A stretch of DNA of 64,000 bases from positions 1 through 64,000 of the forward strand of contig JAZNZY010000005.1 of the NCBI GenBank assembly GCA_045595165.1, given 5' to 3'. Positions 33,711-42,478 of the stretch are shown here, in pieces. Position 1 is the first letter of the stretch, and every line of letters begins with the position of its first letter. This DNA comes from SFLA01 sp045595165 (GTDB lineage Bacteria > Bacillota > Clostridia > Oscillospirales > CAG-382). The position numbers were made by a program, and so were the translations under genes. Below the pieces are notes generated by a model. It was given only the letters and a program-made list of their open reading frames with translations, was not told where the DNA came from and made no database searches.

Positions 33711-35806
33711 GTACTTTTTTGATATTCTCTCACTTTTTCTCTTTGTTTTTTCCACGTTTCCTCCTGCGCCAGCCGTGTTACGGTGCGGCACAGCGCCCGT
33801 GCGCTTCCCCCGCAGGATTCCACGGCGGAGGCGATGGCAGTATCCGGCAGGAATATCTCCGTCCCCATTTCCCGCGCCGCACGGGAAATGCGGTTAGCGC
33901 AATCCAGCGCGATACGCCGCAACGAAGCGGTATCAAGGGGCTGAAAGTATATAATATCGTCTACACGGTCGATTATCTCGTTACCCAGCAGGGCGGAAAC
34001 GTCACCTTTGTCCCTGCCGCCGTAAAAGCCTGCACGGGAGGACATGCCGTCTGCCGATGCGGTGAGAATTACCGTGGCGTTTTCAAAGGAAACCGTAAGC
34101 CCGTCGGAATCCGTAAGGCACCCCTTATCCAATATACGGGAAACAAGGCTTTTTACATCGGGATGTGCTTTTTCCACCCCGTCAAACAGCACCACGGAAA
34201 AGGGAGTGCGGCGTACTGCCTCGGTAAGCACTCCGCCCTCTCCGCTCCCCGTATATCCGGGAGGCGCGCCGATAAGGCGGGATACCGAATGCTGTTCGGT
34301 GTACTCCGACATATCTATAGATACCAGTGTTTTTCCGCTTCCGCCGAAGGCAAGCGCCAACGACTTTGCGCATTCGGTCTTGCCAACTCCGTGGGGACCG
34401 AAAAACAGCATACTTCCCCCCGGACGGCAGGGACGGGCTATGCGGGAGGAACGGCGTTTTATTGCGGCGCATATGGCTTCTACCGCGCTTTCCTGTCCGA
34501 TTATACTTTCTCTTAACGCCTTTTCGGTATATTCGGCACGGATACAATCCGAATCCGTAATAAACTCAAGCGGAATTCCCGACATTTCCTCCGTAAGATC
34601 GGCGATATCCTCTTCGGTAACCTCACTTCCTCCCTGCATACGCTTGGCAGAGGCGGCTTCGTCTATAAGGTCGATAGCTTTATCCGGCAGATATCTTCCC
34701 GAAATAAAGCGGTGGGAATAATCTGCCGCCGCGGTTATGGCTTCATCGGAGATAAGCACCCCGTGGTAGCTTTCGTAACGTCCCTTCAAAGCGTACAGCA
34801 CAGTTTTACATTCCTCTACGGTAGGCTCGTTAATATTCACCTGCTGAACCCGCCTGCACAGCGCCCCGTCCCTTTCTATGCTTTTTTTGAATTCCTTGGG
34901 TGTGGTAGCGCCGATAAGCTGTATCTCTCCTCGGGCAAGGGCGGGCTTGAGGATGTTTGAAGCATCCACCGCCCCCTCTGCCGCCCCCGCGCCCACGAGA
35001 GTGTGGATCTCATCTATAAAAAGAATAACGTCTTTATCCTCGGTGGCTTCGCGGATGATATTGCGCAGCTTTTCTTCAAACTCCCCTCGGTATTTCGTGC
35101 CCGCCACCAGACAGGACATATCCAAGGACAGTATACGGCGGGAGCGCATTTCGTCGGGAACCTCGCCTTTGGCTATGCGTAAAGCGATGGATTCCGCCAC
35201 GGCGGTCTTGCCCACACCCGCTTCGCCGATAAGCAGAGGATTATTTTTTCGGCGGCGGAGGAGTATGCGCAGTATGCGTTCCTCTTCTTTTTCCCTACCC
35301 ACCACGGGATCTATTTCTCCCTGCATCGCTTTGTCCGTAAGGGACACCGAATATCTGTCAAGGGCGGGGGTGGATAGGCGTATCTCTCTTTTTGCGCTCA
35401 TTCTGGTTTGTTTTTTCCTTTCCAATGCCTTTTTCAAATTGTCCGTATCTATATCCATATCGTCCAGCAGGCGGGTGGCAACGCAATCCGCCTCCAAAAG
35501 GGCTATGAACACGGACGTGTTATCAGTTTCTTCCCCCGAAGGAGTGCTTTCCGCCGCACGGGACAGCACGTTTTTCAAAGCGGGAGTCATATCCTCGGGA
35601 GTTAAAAAGCTTTTTTCGCCTCGTTCGGATATTTGTTCTATTCTTTTTAAGATCTCATTTTTGTCCAGCTCGGCGGGAAACCCGTCCGTTGCCACCAGAG
35701 CGTACAGCAAGTGCTCGGTGCCCACGTAGATGTGCCCCAGATCCGAGGCGGTCTTTATCGCTAAATTCAGCGTGGAATATGAGTGATCTGAAAATCTGCC
35801 CTGCAT
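33707..35806 (-). CDS. ClpC/ClpA-like double AAA+ ATPase
   Basis: 699 residues against about 810 for ClpC. An N-terminal Clp-N repeat domain (FSDHSYSTLNLAI, GTEHLLYALV) is followed by D1 with Walker A GEAGVGKTAVAES and Walker B VILFIDEIHTLVGAG, then D2 with Walker A GPHGVGKTECAKS. Two oddities are seen. The middle coiled-coil/UVR domain is missing between the domains. In D2 Walker B the usual DE reads DG (VVLFDGVEKAHPD), so the catalytic glutamate is absent. An AGF tripeptide before GNEIIDRVDDIIYF may be the ClpP-docking loop. It is probably a protein unfoldase with D1 as the main motor. GGAGGGGG precedes the ATG. Confidence 0.85.
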   Translation of the reverse strand: MQGRFSDHSYSTLNLAIKTASDLGHIYVGTEHLLYALVATDGFPAELDKNEILKRIEQISERGEKSFLTPEDMTPALKNVLSRAAESTPSGEETDNTSVFIALLEADCVATRLLDDMDIDTDNLKKALERKKQTRMSAKREIRLSTPALDRYSVSLTDKAMQGEIDPVVGREKEEERILRILLRRRKNNPLLIGEAGVGKTAVAESIALRIAKGEVPDEMRSRRILSLDMSCLVAGTKYRGEFEEKLRNIIREATEDKDVILFIDEIHTLVGAGAAEGAVDASNILKPALARGEIQLIGATTPKEFKKSIERDGALCRRVQQVNINEPTVEECKTVLYALKGRYESYHGVLISDEAITAAADYSHRFISGRYLPDKAIDLIDEAASAKRMQGGSEVTEEDIADLTEEMSGIPLEFITDSDCIRAEYTEKALRESIIGQESAVEAICAAIKRRSSRIARPCRPGGSMLFFGPHGVGKTECAKSLALAFGGSGKTLVSIDMSEYTEQHSVSRLIGAPPGYTGSGEGGVLTEAVRRTPFSVVLFDGVEKAHPDVKSLVSRILDKGCLTDSDGLTVSFENATVILTASADGMSSRAGFYGGRDKGDVSALLGNEIIDRVDDIIYFQPLDTASLRRIALDCANRISRAAREMGTEIFLPDTAIASAVESCGGSARALCRTVTRLAQEETWKKQREKVREYQKST

Positions 35807-35900
35807 ATATCCCCCTCCCTCAGTAACCTTTACCGTTCGTAACCATTTTATGTGTTTTTGTGAATTCTTGTTAAAACCTCTTCCAAAAAACCGCGAAGTA

Positions 35901-35909
35901 TGTTATAAT
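35901..35909 (+). promoter_or_regulatory. Extended -10 promoter
   Basis: TGT directly before TATAAT (35904-35909); no good -35 box. It lies 26 bases before the GTG start at 35936. Confidence 0.6.
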
Positions 35910-35935
35910 ACCAAAAAAGAAAGGAGGTATGCTTT

Positions 35936-36685
35936 GTGGCGCAAAAAAAGATGGGTAAAAGCTCCAAAAAGCTGTTTGTAAAAAAGAAGACAGCCCCACG
36001 CCCTGCGGAGAATAAGCGTCCCTTGACAGACGAAGAAAAATACCGGCGGGATGCACGCAAGGCAAAGGCGATACAGCGCAAGCGTGCAAGACGGGAAAGA
36101 GCGATAGCGGTAACCGCAGTTATGCTGGCGGTGTATCTGGGTATCATCGGAATTATTGCCGCATACGGCATACTTTCATTCAATTCGGTGGCAGAAAGCT
36201 CCAAGGTCTTTTCGGTAGAGGGATATATGGGTGAAACCAAGGTGTTTACCGTATCCGCCGCGAACGCAAACAATTCCTATGGGCTTTACGTCCCCTTTTC
36301 CACCCTTACAAGGCTATGCCCTATGTCTATTGCGGGGGATAAGGACGCGGTGGCAATAATCCTGCCCGAAAGCGGCGATTATATTAAATGCTTTTCCAAT
36401 TCCTCTTCTATATGGGTAAACGATGCACCCTGCAGACTTTCCGCTCCCGTGCTTTTTGAGGAAAGCGATTATCTCATCCCCGTGGAAATGCTGGGGTATA
36501 TTAACGGAATAACCGTAACCTACGGAAGCGACAGAGTGTGTACCATATTCAGACAAAGTGCATCCCACAGTCTGTCCGCATCCCACTCCCTGCCCGTGGG
36601 TATAGATAATATTGAATTCAGCCCGCTGTACGATACCGATTATATCTACGGCGAGGAAAGCGAAACGGGCGATATAATTGAATAA
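35936..36685 (+). CDS. Membrane-anchored protein with basic N-terminus, unknown
   Basis: 249 residues from a GTG preceded by AAAGGAGGT. The first 60 residues are strongly basic and cytoplasmic (many Lys/Arg, including KAKAIQRKRARRERA), then one membrane helix at about 60-85 (AVMLAVYLGIIGIIAAYGI). The extracytoplasmic part is beta-rich with a segment like copper-amine-oxidase N-like domains (SYGLYVPFSTL, DYLIPVEMLGYINGITVTYG). A tandem SASHSL-SASHSL repeat lies near residues 208-219. I do not recognise the family; a role at the envelope is plausible. Confidence 0.75.
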   Translation: MAQKKMGKSSKKLFVKKKTAPRPAENKRPLTDEEKYRRDARKAKAIQRKRARRERAIAVTAVMLAVYLGIIGIIAAYGILSFNSVAESSKVFSVEGYMGETKVFTVSAANANNSYGLYVPFSTLTRLCPMSIAGDKDAVAIILPESGDYIKCFSNSSSIWVNDAPCRLSAPVLFEESDYLIPVEMLGYINGITVTYGSDRVCTIFRQSASHSLSASHSLPVGIDNIEFSPLYDTDYIYGEESETGDIIE

Positions 36686-36695
36686 CACACAAAAA

Positions 36696-36729
36696 TCACC
36701 CCAAGAAACTGCAAGGCTTCTTGGGGTGA
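36696..36729. terminator. Bidirectional terminator of the CCCCAAGAA hairpin type
   Basis: TCACCCCAAGAA and TTCTTGGGGTGA form a 12 bp stem between two convergent genes, with CGTTTTATTT on the plus side and TTTTTGTGTG on the minus side. It belongs to the GGGGTCCCC/CCCCAAGAA hairpin family. Confidence 0.82.
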
Positions 36730-36738
36730 ACGTTTTAT

Positions 36739-38001
36739 TTACTTAACGGAAACGCTGATCTCCTCTACGGTTACCGCCTGGTAGGACGCGCCTGCCACGT
36801 ACAGCTTTATGCCCGAAAAGATAACGTATCCATCGTGTATGCTCTTTTGAGGAATATTAAGGGAGGAAAGGGGAATCTGAATATCGATGACCTGGTTGGC
36901 GGTAATATCGCCGGTATAAGAATCGGTATCGCACTCCAGATAGGGATTGATGCAAAGGTACTGTCCCTCGGTATAGGCGTGGGGAAACGCTCCGTCAAAG
37001 AATAAAAGAAGACTTGCGTTTACATTGGCGGTGGACAGTTTTATATTAAGCACGCCGTCCTTTACGGGAACCTTTATTCCCTCGGTAAGGGAGCACTGTG
37101 CATCGGGCCACAGACCGTTGGTGTTTTTAAAGATAACAGCGTTTTCGCCTGCGGACACCTGTATAGTAGTTCCCTCAACGTACCACAAATTCTTTTCCTT
37201 GGGGGCGATAGATGCGGTTTCTCCCGAGGAGAGCAAAACGGAATTATCGTAATTCACCTTGGGGGCTTCGGGATCGGAAACGTAGTTTTCCAAAAGGAAT
37301 GCGGTTATCTGCTCCGCAAAAATGCGGTTGCCCAGATCGCCCAGATGGATTCCGTCAGAGCATACCACCTGCTTTTCGGGATGCTTTGAACATTCCGCAA
37401 ACAGATCTATGAGAGGATATCCCGTTTCCGCCGCTACTTGACGGGTCATTTCGTTATAGGTATCAACCCATTCCTTTATATCCCGTCCGCCGTACATAGC
37501 TTCGGTCTGTCCCTGAGCTGAATAAAACTTTGCGTAATCTATGGAATTGGTGGTGAGCAATATGGGAACTGCGCCCGCCTCCACCGTTTTTTCTACCAGC
37601 TTTTTCATATTTAATTTGAACTGCTCGGGTGTTACCTTGGGGGTATTGGTTGAAACCATAAGCAGATCGTTCATACCGAAGCAAAGAGTAACGTAATCCG
37701 GATCGCGGGAGGCAACGAAGGTATCGAAACGCTCAAGTCCCTCTGCGCTGGTTATTCCGCCCTTGGCGCCGTTGAAAAAGCGCATATTGCAGTTTTGGGC
37801 AACGGTCTTTCCCCAAGAGCCCAAAGCGGTTATGGAATCGCCGAACACTACCAGCATAGCGTTATCCAGAGGCGCGGGGGTAAACATATCCTCCGAAACG
37901 GTTTCGGACACCTCCGAAACGGCTTTTGAATTTTCGCTCTCCTGCGCGCAGGAGCAAAGCAAAAGAGAAAAACAAAGCATAAGTATAATTACTCTTTTCA
38001 T
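36739..38001 (-). CDS. SGNH/GDSL-hydrolase lipoprotein
   Basis: 420 residues from the ATG at 38001 with AAAGGAAA upstream. Lipoprotein signal with lipobox LLCSC (Cys19), then a Ser/Glu/Val linker. SGNH blocks: VVFGDSITALGSWG (Ser nucleophile, block I), FFNGAKGGITSA (Gly), LCFGMNDLL (Asn, block III) and CSDGIHLGDLGN (Asp-His, block V). The catalytic set looks complete. The C-terminal 170 residues are beta-rich, perhaps a carbohydrate-binding module. It probably removes acyl groups from an extracellular glycan or other ester; the substrate is unknown. Confidence 0.85.
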   Translation of the reverse strand: MKRVIILMLCFSLLLCSCAQESENSKAVSEVSETVSEDMFTPAPLDNAMLVVFGDSITALGSWGKTVAQNCNMRFFNGAKGGITSAEGLERFDTFVASRDPDYVTLCFGMNDLLMVSTNTPKVTPEQFKLNMKKLVEKTVEAGAVPILLTTNSIDYAKFYSAQGQTEAMYGGRDIKEWVDTYNEMTRQVAAETGYPLIDLFAECSKHPEKQVVCSDGIHLGDLGNRIFAEQITAFLLENYVSDPEAPKVNYDNSVLLSSGETASIAPKEKNLWYVEGTTIQVSAGENAVIFKNTNGLWPDAQCSLTEGIKVPVKDGVLNIKLSTANVNASLLLFFDGAFPHAYTEGQYLCINPYLECDTDSYTGDITANQVIDIQIPLSSLNIPQKSIHDGYVIFSGIKLYVAGASYQAVTVEEISVSVK

Positions 38002-38024
38002 AAAATTTCCTTTCATAAACAATC

Positions 38025-38056
38025 ACCCCGCAAATGCGGACAGCATTTGTGGGGTG
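38025..38056 (-). terminator. Hairpin terminator after the NUDIX gene
   Basis: On the minus strand CACCCCACAAATGC pairs with GCATTTGCGGGGTG, then ATTGTTT. It is another member of the CACCCC hairpin family; the U-tract is weak. Confidence 0.65.
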
Positions 38057-38061
38057 TTAAT

Positions 38062-38526
38062 TTATTCGTTGCTGCCGAAGGATACGGAGCGCTGATTCAT
38101 TACGCCCTGATATACGTCGCCTGTTTTGCCCAGATAATAATTCTTTATAAGGGTACGGATCTCAAGAGGATACAAGGGCTCTGCGGAAATATTGTCAATG
38201 TTAAGCCATGTAGTGCCTACCTGAAATTCATCGTATTCGTACACGTTGTTTTCAAGTTTTTCTTTAATATCGCAAAGCACCATAAACTCTACGCGGTGGA
38301 TATCTTCGTATTCATCGAATGTCTCGCGGATGAACATTATCTCCTTGGGGTCGATATCATAGCCCGCTTCTTCTGCCATTTCGCGCTTTAATGTATCGAA
38401 AATAAGCTCATCGGGACGCTGTTTTCCGCCGGGGAGGGTATAATAAGTTCCGTTATTTTCCATTTCGGCAACCAAAAGCTTGTTGCCCTTGATAATAATA
38501 CCTTTTACAGAATTTCTTATAATCAT
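38062..38526 (-). CDS. NUDIX hydrolase
   Basis: 154 residues from the ATG at 38526. The NUDIX box GX5EX7REXXEEXG is complete in GGKQRPDELIFDTLKREMAEEAG, split here as GKQRPDE then REMAEEAG, near residues 38-60. The rest follows the compact NUDIX fold. It cleaves a nucleoside diphosphate linked to another group; the specific substrate (ADP-ribose, oxidised nucleotides or other) cannot be told. It stands alone between a terminator-like hairpin and the divergent spoIIR gene. Confidence 0.88.
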   Translation of the reverse strand: MIIRNSVKGIIIKGNKLLVAEMENNGTYYTLPGGKQRPDELIFDTLKREMAEEAGYDIDPKEIMFIRETFDEYEDIHRVEFMVLCDIKEKLENNVYEYDEFQVGTTWLNIDNISAEPLYPLEIRTLIKNYYLGKTGDVYQGVMNQRSVSFGSNE

Positions 38527-38612
38527 AAACCAATGCACCTTCAAAAATATTACTATACACAGTAAACAACATTTAGAGAGTTTTGTCAAGAGTCAAAACG
38601 CTTAAAATTTCC

Positions 38613-38641
38613 TTGACTGAACGGAAATAATAGTGTAAACT
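38613..38641 (+). promoter_or_regulatory. Sigma-A-like promoter before spoIIR
   Basis: TTGACT (38613-38618), 17 bp spacer, TAAACT (38636-38641). It would give a transcript through spoIIR-addB-addA, which may explain vegetative supply of AddAB. Confidence 0.6.
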
Positions 38642-38643
38642 CT

Positions 38644-38673
38644 GTATATAACCTCCGTTTTCCGTGCATAATC
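38644..38673 (+). promoter_or_regulatory. Possible sigma-F/G promoter before spoIIR
   Basis: GTATA (38644-38648), 15 bp spacer, GTGCATAATC (38664-38673). The -35 and spacing match the forespore consensus GYATA-N15-GGnnAnAnTR; the -10 has two mismatches. spoIIR is sigma-F dependent in Bacillus. Confidence 0.35.
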
Positions 38674-38697
38674 CCAACGAAACGGAGGAAAACGAAT

Positions 38698-39267
38698 ATG
38701 ATTACAAAAGCCAAGCTTATTATTTGCATTGCGGCAGTTATTTTTACGGTAATAACAGCCGATCTCGTCTTGCCCGATGGCGAAAAAAGTATTTACGATA
38801 CCACGGTGCGATTGCACATTCTCGCCAACAGCGATTCCGAAAAGGACCAGAACATAAAGCTTGAGGTGCGGGACGCCATTATCCGAAACAGCGCCTATCT
38901 TGAAATGATAACCGACACGGAGGAGCTGGAAAAAGAGCTTATTCGTATCGCAACCGATGCGGCGCAGGGGCAAAGCGTGAGAACGGAATTCGGAAAGGAA
39001 TATTACGAAACCAGAGAGTATGACGGAGTAATGTTCCCCGCAGGCACCTACACGTCCCTTCGCATAATTATCGGCGAAGGGGAAGGAAAAAACTGGTGGT
39101 GCGTGCTGTTTCCCCCGCTGTGTCTTTCCGCCGCCACGGCACAGGATGCGCTGGAAAGCACGGGTATGAGCGAGGATGCCGTAAACGTATTTACAAAAAC
39201 GGAAAAGGTTAAATACAAGTTCAGGTTCAGAATACTTGAAATTCTGGGAAGTCTTACAAAGGAGTGA
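38698..39267 (+). CDS. spoIIR: Stage II sporulation protein R
   Basis: 189 residues. A signal or anchor helix at about 7-24 (LIICIAAVIFTVITADLVL) leads to the SpoIIR domain: VRLHILANSDSEKDQNIKLEVRDAI and NWWCVLFPPLCLS are the diagnostic stretches. SpoIIR is secreted by the forespore and triggers SpoIIGA to process pro-sigma-E in the mother cell. CGGAGGAA precedes the ATG. addB begins 9 bases after the stop, so the sporulation signal gene and the recombination helicase genes share a transcript. Confidence 0.95.
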   Translation: MITKAKLIICIAAVIFTVITADLVLPDGEKSIYDTTVRLHILANSDSEKDQNIKLEVRDAIIRNSAYLEMITDTEELEKELIRIATDAAQGQSVRTEFGKEYYETREYDGVMFPAGTYTSLRIIIGEGEGKNWWCVLFPPLCLSAATAQDALESTGMSEDAVNVFTKTEKVKYKFRFRILEILGSLTKE

Positions 39268-39276
39268 AAAAGCGAT

Positions 39277-42200
39277 ATGCTGCACCGTATTATAGGTAAA
39301 AGCGGAAGCGGAAAAACACATATTATTATAAATAAAATAAATGAATGTATATCCGCAAGGCAGCAGTGTATCGTCATCGTGCCCGAGCAGCAATCGGTAG
39401 CCTATGAAAGAAAGTTATCCTCCGCCTTGGGGGACGGCTTCAATATGTACTGCGAGGTACTGAATTTTGAACGTCTACCCAACCGTATTGCAAGACAGTA
39501 CGGCGGACTTAACGCGGAATATATGGATGCGGGCTGCAGAAACGTGCTTCTTGCGTCTGCGGTTTACGGGGTGAAGGATTCTCTTTCCCAGTACGCCCTC
39601 TCTGCCGAGGACAACGATTTTATTAAAAAGCTGGGGGATGCCGCCGCAAATCTTAAAATGCGGGGCATTACCCCCGATATGCTTTGCGAAGCGGCAGAAA
39701 AGGTGCCCTCTCCCGTACTTAAAGCAAAGCTTACGGATATGGGTATTATCCTTAAAGAATATATGAAAAAGACACCCGACGGAATGTACGATCCCAACGA
39801 CGGGCTTACTCACGTCGCTTTGCGAAAGGATACTCCCCTTTTCTTTGAGAACAAAACGGTTTTTATAGACGGATGCTATACATACACCCCTCAGGAAGAG
39901 GAAATTATAAAAATAATCGTTGCATCCGCAAGGGATATATACGTATCCTTCCTTATCGGCGAGGATACGGAATTATATAAGGAAACCATACTTTGCAGTG
40001 AAAAAATAAAAAGCTTTGCATCCGTCTGCGAGGACACGGTGCTTACGGACAACAGACGTGCAAAGGAAAAAAGTATTGAATATCTGCAGGATTTTCTTTG
40101 GGATCATTCCGCACCGGAGTTTGACGGAAGCACCGAAAATATACGAATTCTCGCCGCGTCCGATGCCTTTGAAGAAGCGGCGGCGGCAAGCAGTATCATC
40201 CACTCGCTCATAAGGGAGGGCTACCGCTACAGAGATATTACGGTTATTACGGGAAATGCGGAAAAATACGATGGAATTATAGACACGGTGTTCGCTTCCG
40301 ATGGAATCCCCTGCTATATGTCGGTAAAGGACGAGCTTACCACAAAGCCCCTTGTGGCGTTCGTCCTCTCCGCGTTGGAAACAGCGGTAACGGATTTTGC
40401 CCCTTACGCCGTAAACAAATACATAAAAAACAGCTTTTGCGCCCTTAACGTGCGGGAGCGGGATACGCTGTCCCGCTATGTGGACACCTGGGGCATTCGG
40501 GGAAAGCGTTGGTATGACGGAAAGCCCTGGATGATGAATCCCGATGGATACACGGGTACGCTCACCGATTATTCCGCCCATATACTCAACACGGTAAACT
40601 CCGCAAAAGAAAAAATGATGAATATACTTCAGCCTGCATACGAAACTCTGGTTTCCCACGAGCTGACCGTGAGAAGCGGCGTGGAGGCTTTGTACGGTCT
40701 GCTTATATCCGCAGAGGCGGATAAACGTCTTCTTGCCAGAGCACGCATACTTATGGACAGCGGCAAGGAACGGGAAAGCAACGTAACGGCACAGATATGG
40801 GACACCCTTATTGATATTTTTGACCGTCTTGTATCCGTATGCGGAGATGAAAAGATAACTCCCGAACGGCTGCACCGATATTTATCCCTTATGATATCCT
40901 CCCGCAAGGTGGGCTCTATACCCGCTTTGAACGACAGCGTAACTATCGGTAACGCAAGCCTTATCCGCGGAGAAAACTGCCGCGCCTGCATACTTATGGG
41001 AGTAAACGACGGCGAGTTCCCCAAGGCAGTACGCAGAGGCGGATTGTTTGACGAACGGGAAAGCGATATGCTGGAGCAGGCGGGAATAGCGTTATCTCTG
41101 CCCTTTTTCCGACAGCAAAACGAGGAACGGTTTTATTTCACCGTGGCGGCTGCCGCCCCTGCGGAAAAGCTGTATCTTACATATCCTCTGGGCGATCTTT
41201 CCGGTTCTTCACTGCGCCCCTCTGTTGCGGTAATGCGCATAAAGGAGCTTATGGGAACAAAGGAAGAGCGGTTTGGGGAAAAGGAAACGGATATGCTGTA
41301 TTGCCTTCCCTCTGCAAAGCGGTATTCGGGAGGAATAGAAAATCCCTATATCAAAAAGGCTATAGACGGTCTGTGGGAAAAAGAAAAGACGGAGATGGGC
41401 TTATACGAAGAGGCTGCCTTCGTGGATCACGAGCAAAGCGTAATAACCTTAACCCCCAGCAGAACGGATAAATACGCATCCTGCGCGTTTTCCTTTTTCG
41501 CACGGTATTTGTTAAAGCTGAGAGAAAATAAAAAAGCCGCCTTCGCCGCACCGGAAATAGGCACCTTCGTACACAGTATACTGGAAGAATTCGTTTCCGC
41601 CCGTGTGGAAGACGGGGTTTTTACTCCTCTGCCCGATACGGAGCGGGAAAAAGAGGTGGACCGTCTTACCGAAACCTACATTCTTTCGGTGGCAGGAGAA
41701 TATGCCGAGGACAAACGGTTTGCCTATGCGGTAAAGCGGTTTAAAAAGACACTTAACCTTATTATTAAAAACATATCCGCCGAATTTGCCCAAAGCAAGT
41801 TTTGCCCCAGCGGATTTGAAGTAAAGATAGGTATGGGAGATCTCCCCGCCGTAGAAATACCCACGGAAAAAGGAAAAATACGGCTGTGCGGTGTGGTTGA
41901 CCGTACCGATACCTGCGTTATCGACGGAAAAACCTACCTGCGCGTAATAGATTACAAAACGGGCGACAAGCGTTTTTCCTTTGAACGGATGGAAAAGGGC
42001 TTGGATCTGCAGCTGCTTATGTATCTTTTTGCCTGCTGTGCCGCAGACAAAACGGGGGCAACCCTGCCTGCAGGCGTGCTTTATATGCCCGCATCCGCCC
42101 CCAAGCTGGAGGGCGTAAAAGAATATACGGATGCGGAAGAGGAAGCTGTATACGAATTCAAAAAAAGCGGTCTTGTGCTGGCAGATCCCGAAGTCATCCG

Positions 42201-42453
42201 TGCTATGGAGGCGGAGGGCGGAGGAGTATTTATTCCCGCAAAGCTTAACAAGGACGGAAGCGTATCCGCAAGAAGCGTAAGCGCAAAAACTCTGGAGGAA
42301 TTCGATTCTCTGGAGGAAAAGCTTAAAGGCACTCTGCGCACTATGGGGGACAGACTTATATCGGGAGATATGTGTATAACTCCCCTTAAAGAAGGAAGCA
42401 TAAACGCCTGCAGATATTGCGAATATAAGTCTTTTTGCCGTAGAGAAAATTGA
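39277..42453 (+). CDS. addB: ATP-dependent helicase/nuclease subunit B
   Basis: 1058 residues. AddB pairs with AddA to resect double-strand breaks. The N-terminal Walker A GKSGSGKTHIIINKI is present, EQQSVAYERKL and NFERL follow, and the C-terminal RecB-like nuclease shows LRVIDYKTGDKRFSF. Cysteines for the iron-sulfur cluster are visible as CAFSFF near residue 730 and the C-terminal CRYCEYKSFC. GGAG precedes the ATG; addA begins 25 bases after the stop. Confidence 0.95.
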   Translation: MLHRIIGKSGSGKTHIIINKINECISARQQCIVIVPEQQSVAYERKLSSALGDGFNMYCEVLNFERLPNRIARQYGGLNAEYMDAGCRNVLLASAVYGVKDSLSQYALSAEDNDFIKKLGDAAANLKMRGITPDMLCEAAEKVPSPVLKAKLTDMGIILKEYMKKTPDGMYDPNDGLTHVALRKDTPLFFENKTVFIDGCYTYTPQEEEIIKIIVASARDIYVSFLIGEDTELYKETILCSEKIKSFASVCEDTVLTDNRRAKEKSIEYLQDFLWDHSAPEFDGSTENIRILAASDAFEEAAAASSIIHSLIREGYRYRDITVITGNAEKYDGIIDTVFASDGIPCYMSVKDELTTKPLVAFVLSALETAVTDFAPYAVNKYIKNSFCALNVRERDTLSRYVDTWGIRGKRWYDGKPWMMNPDGYTGTLTDYSAHILNTVNSAKEKMMNILQPAYETLVSHELTVRSGVEALYGLLISAEADKRLLARARILMDSGKERESNVTAQIWDTLIDIFDRLVSVCGDEKITPERLHRYLSLMISSRKVGSIPALNDSVTIGNASLIRGENCRACILMGVNDGEFPKAVRRGGLFDERESDMLEQAGIALSLPFFRQQNEERFYFTVAAAAPAEKLYLTYPLGDLSGSSLRPSVAVMRIKELMGTKEERFGEKETDMLYCLPSAKRYSGGIENPYIKKAIDGLWEKEKTEMGLYEEAAFVDHEQSVITLTPSRTDKYASCAFSFFARYLLKLRENKKAAFAAPEIGTFVHSILEEFVSARVEDGVFTPLPDTEREKEVDRLTETYILSVAGEYAEDKRFAYAVKRFKKTLNLIIKNISAEFAQSKFCPSGFEVKIGMGDLPAVEIPTEKGKIRLCGVVDRTDTCVIDGKTYLRVIDYKTGDKRFSFERMEKGLDLQLLMYLFACCAADKTGATLPAGVLYMPASAPKLEGVKEYTDAEEEAVYEFKKSGLVLADPEVIRAMEAEGGGVFIPAKLNKDGSVSARSVSAKTLEEFDSLEEKLKGTLRTMGDRLISGDMCITPLKEGSINACRYCEYKSFCRREN

Positions 42454-42478
42454 TCACACCGAAAAGGAGGAAATGCAT

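Noticed and set aside
42473..42478. First ATG as addA start
   Set aside because: It is only two bases from the AGGAGG site; the ATG at 42479 has proper spacing.
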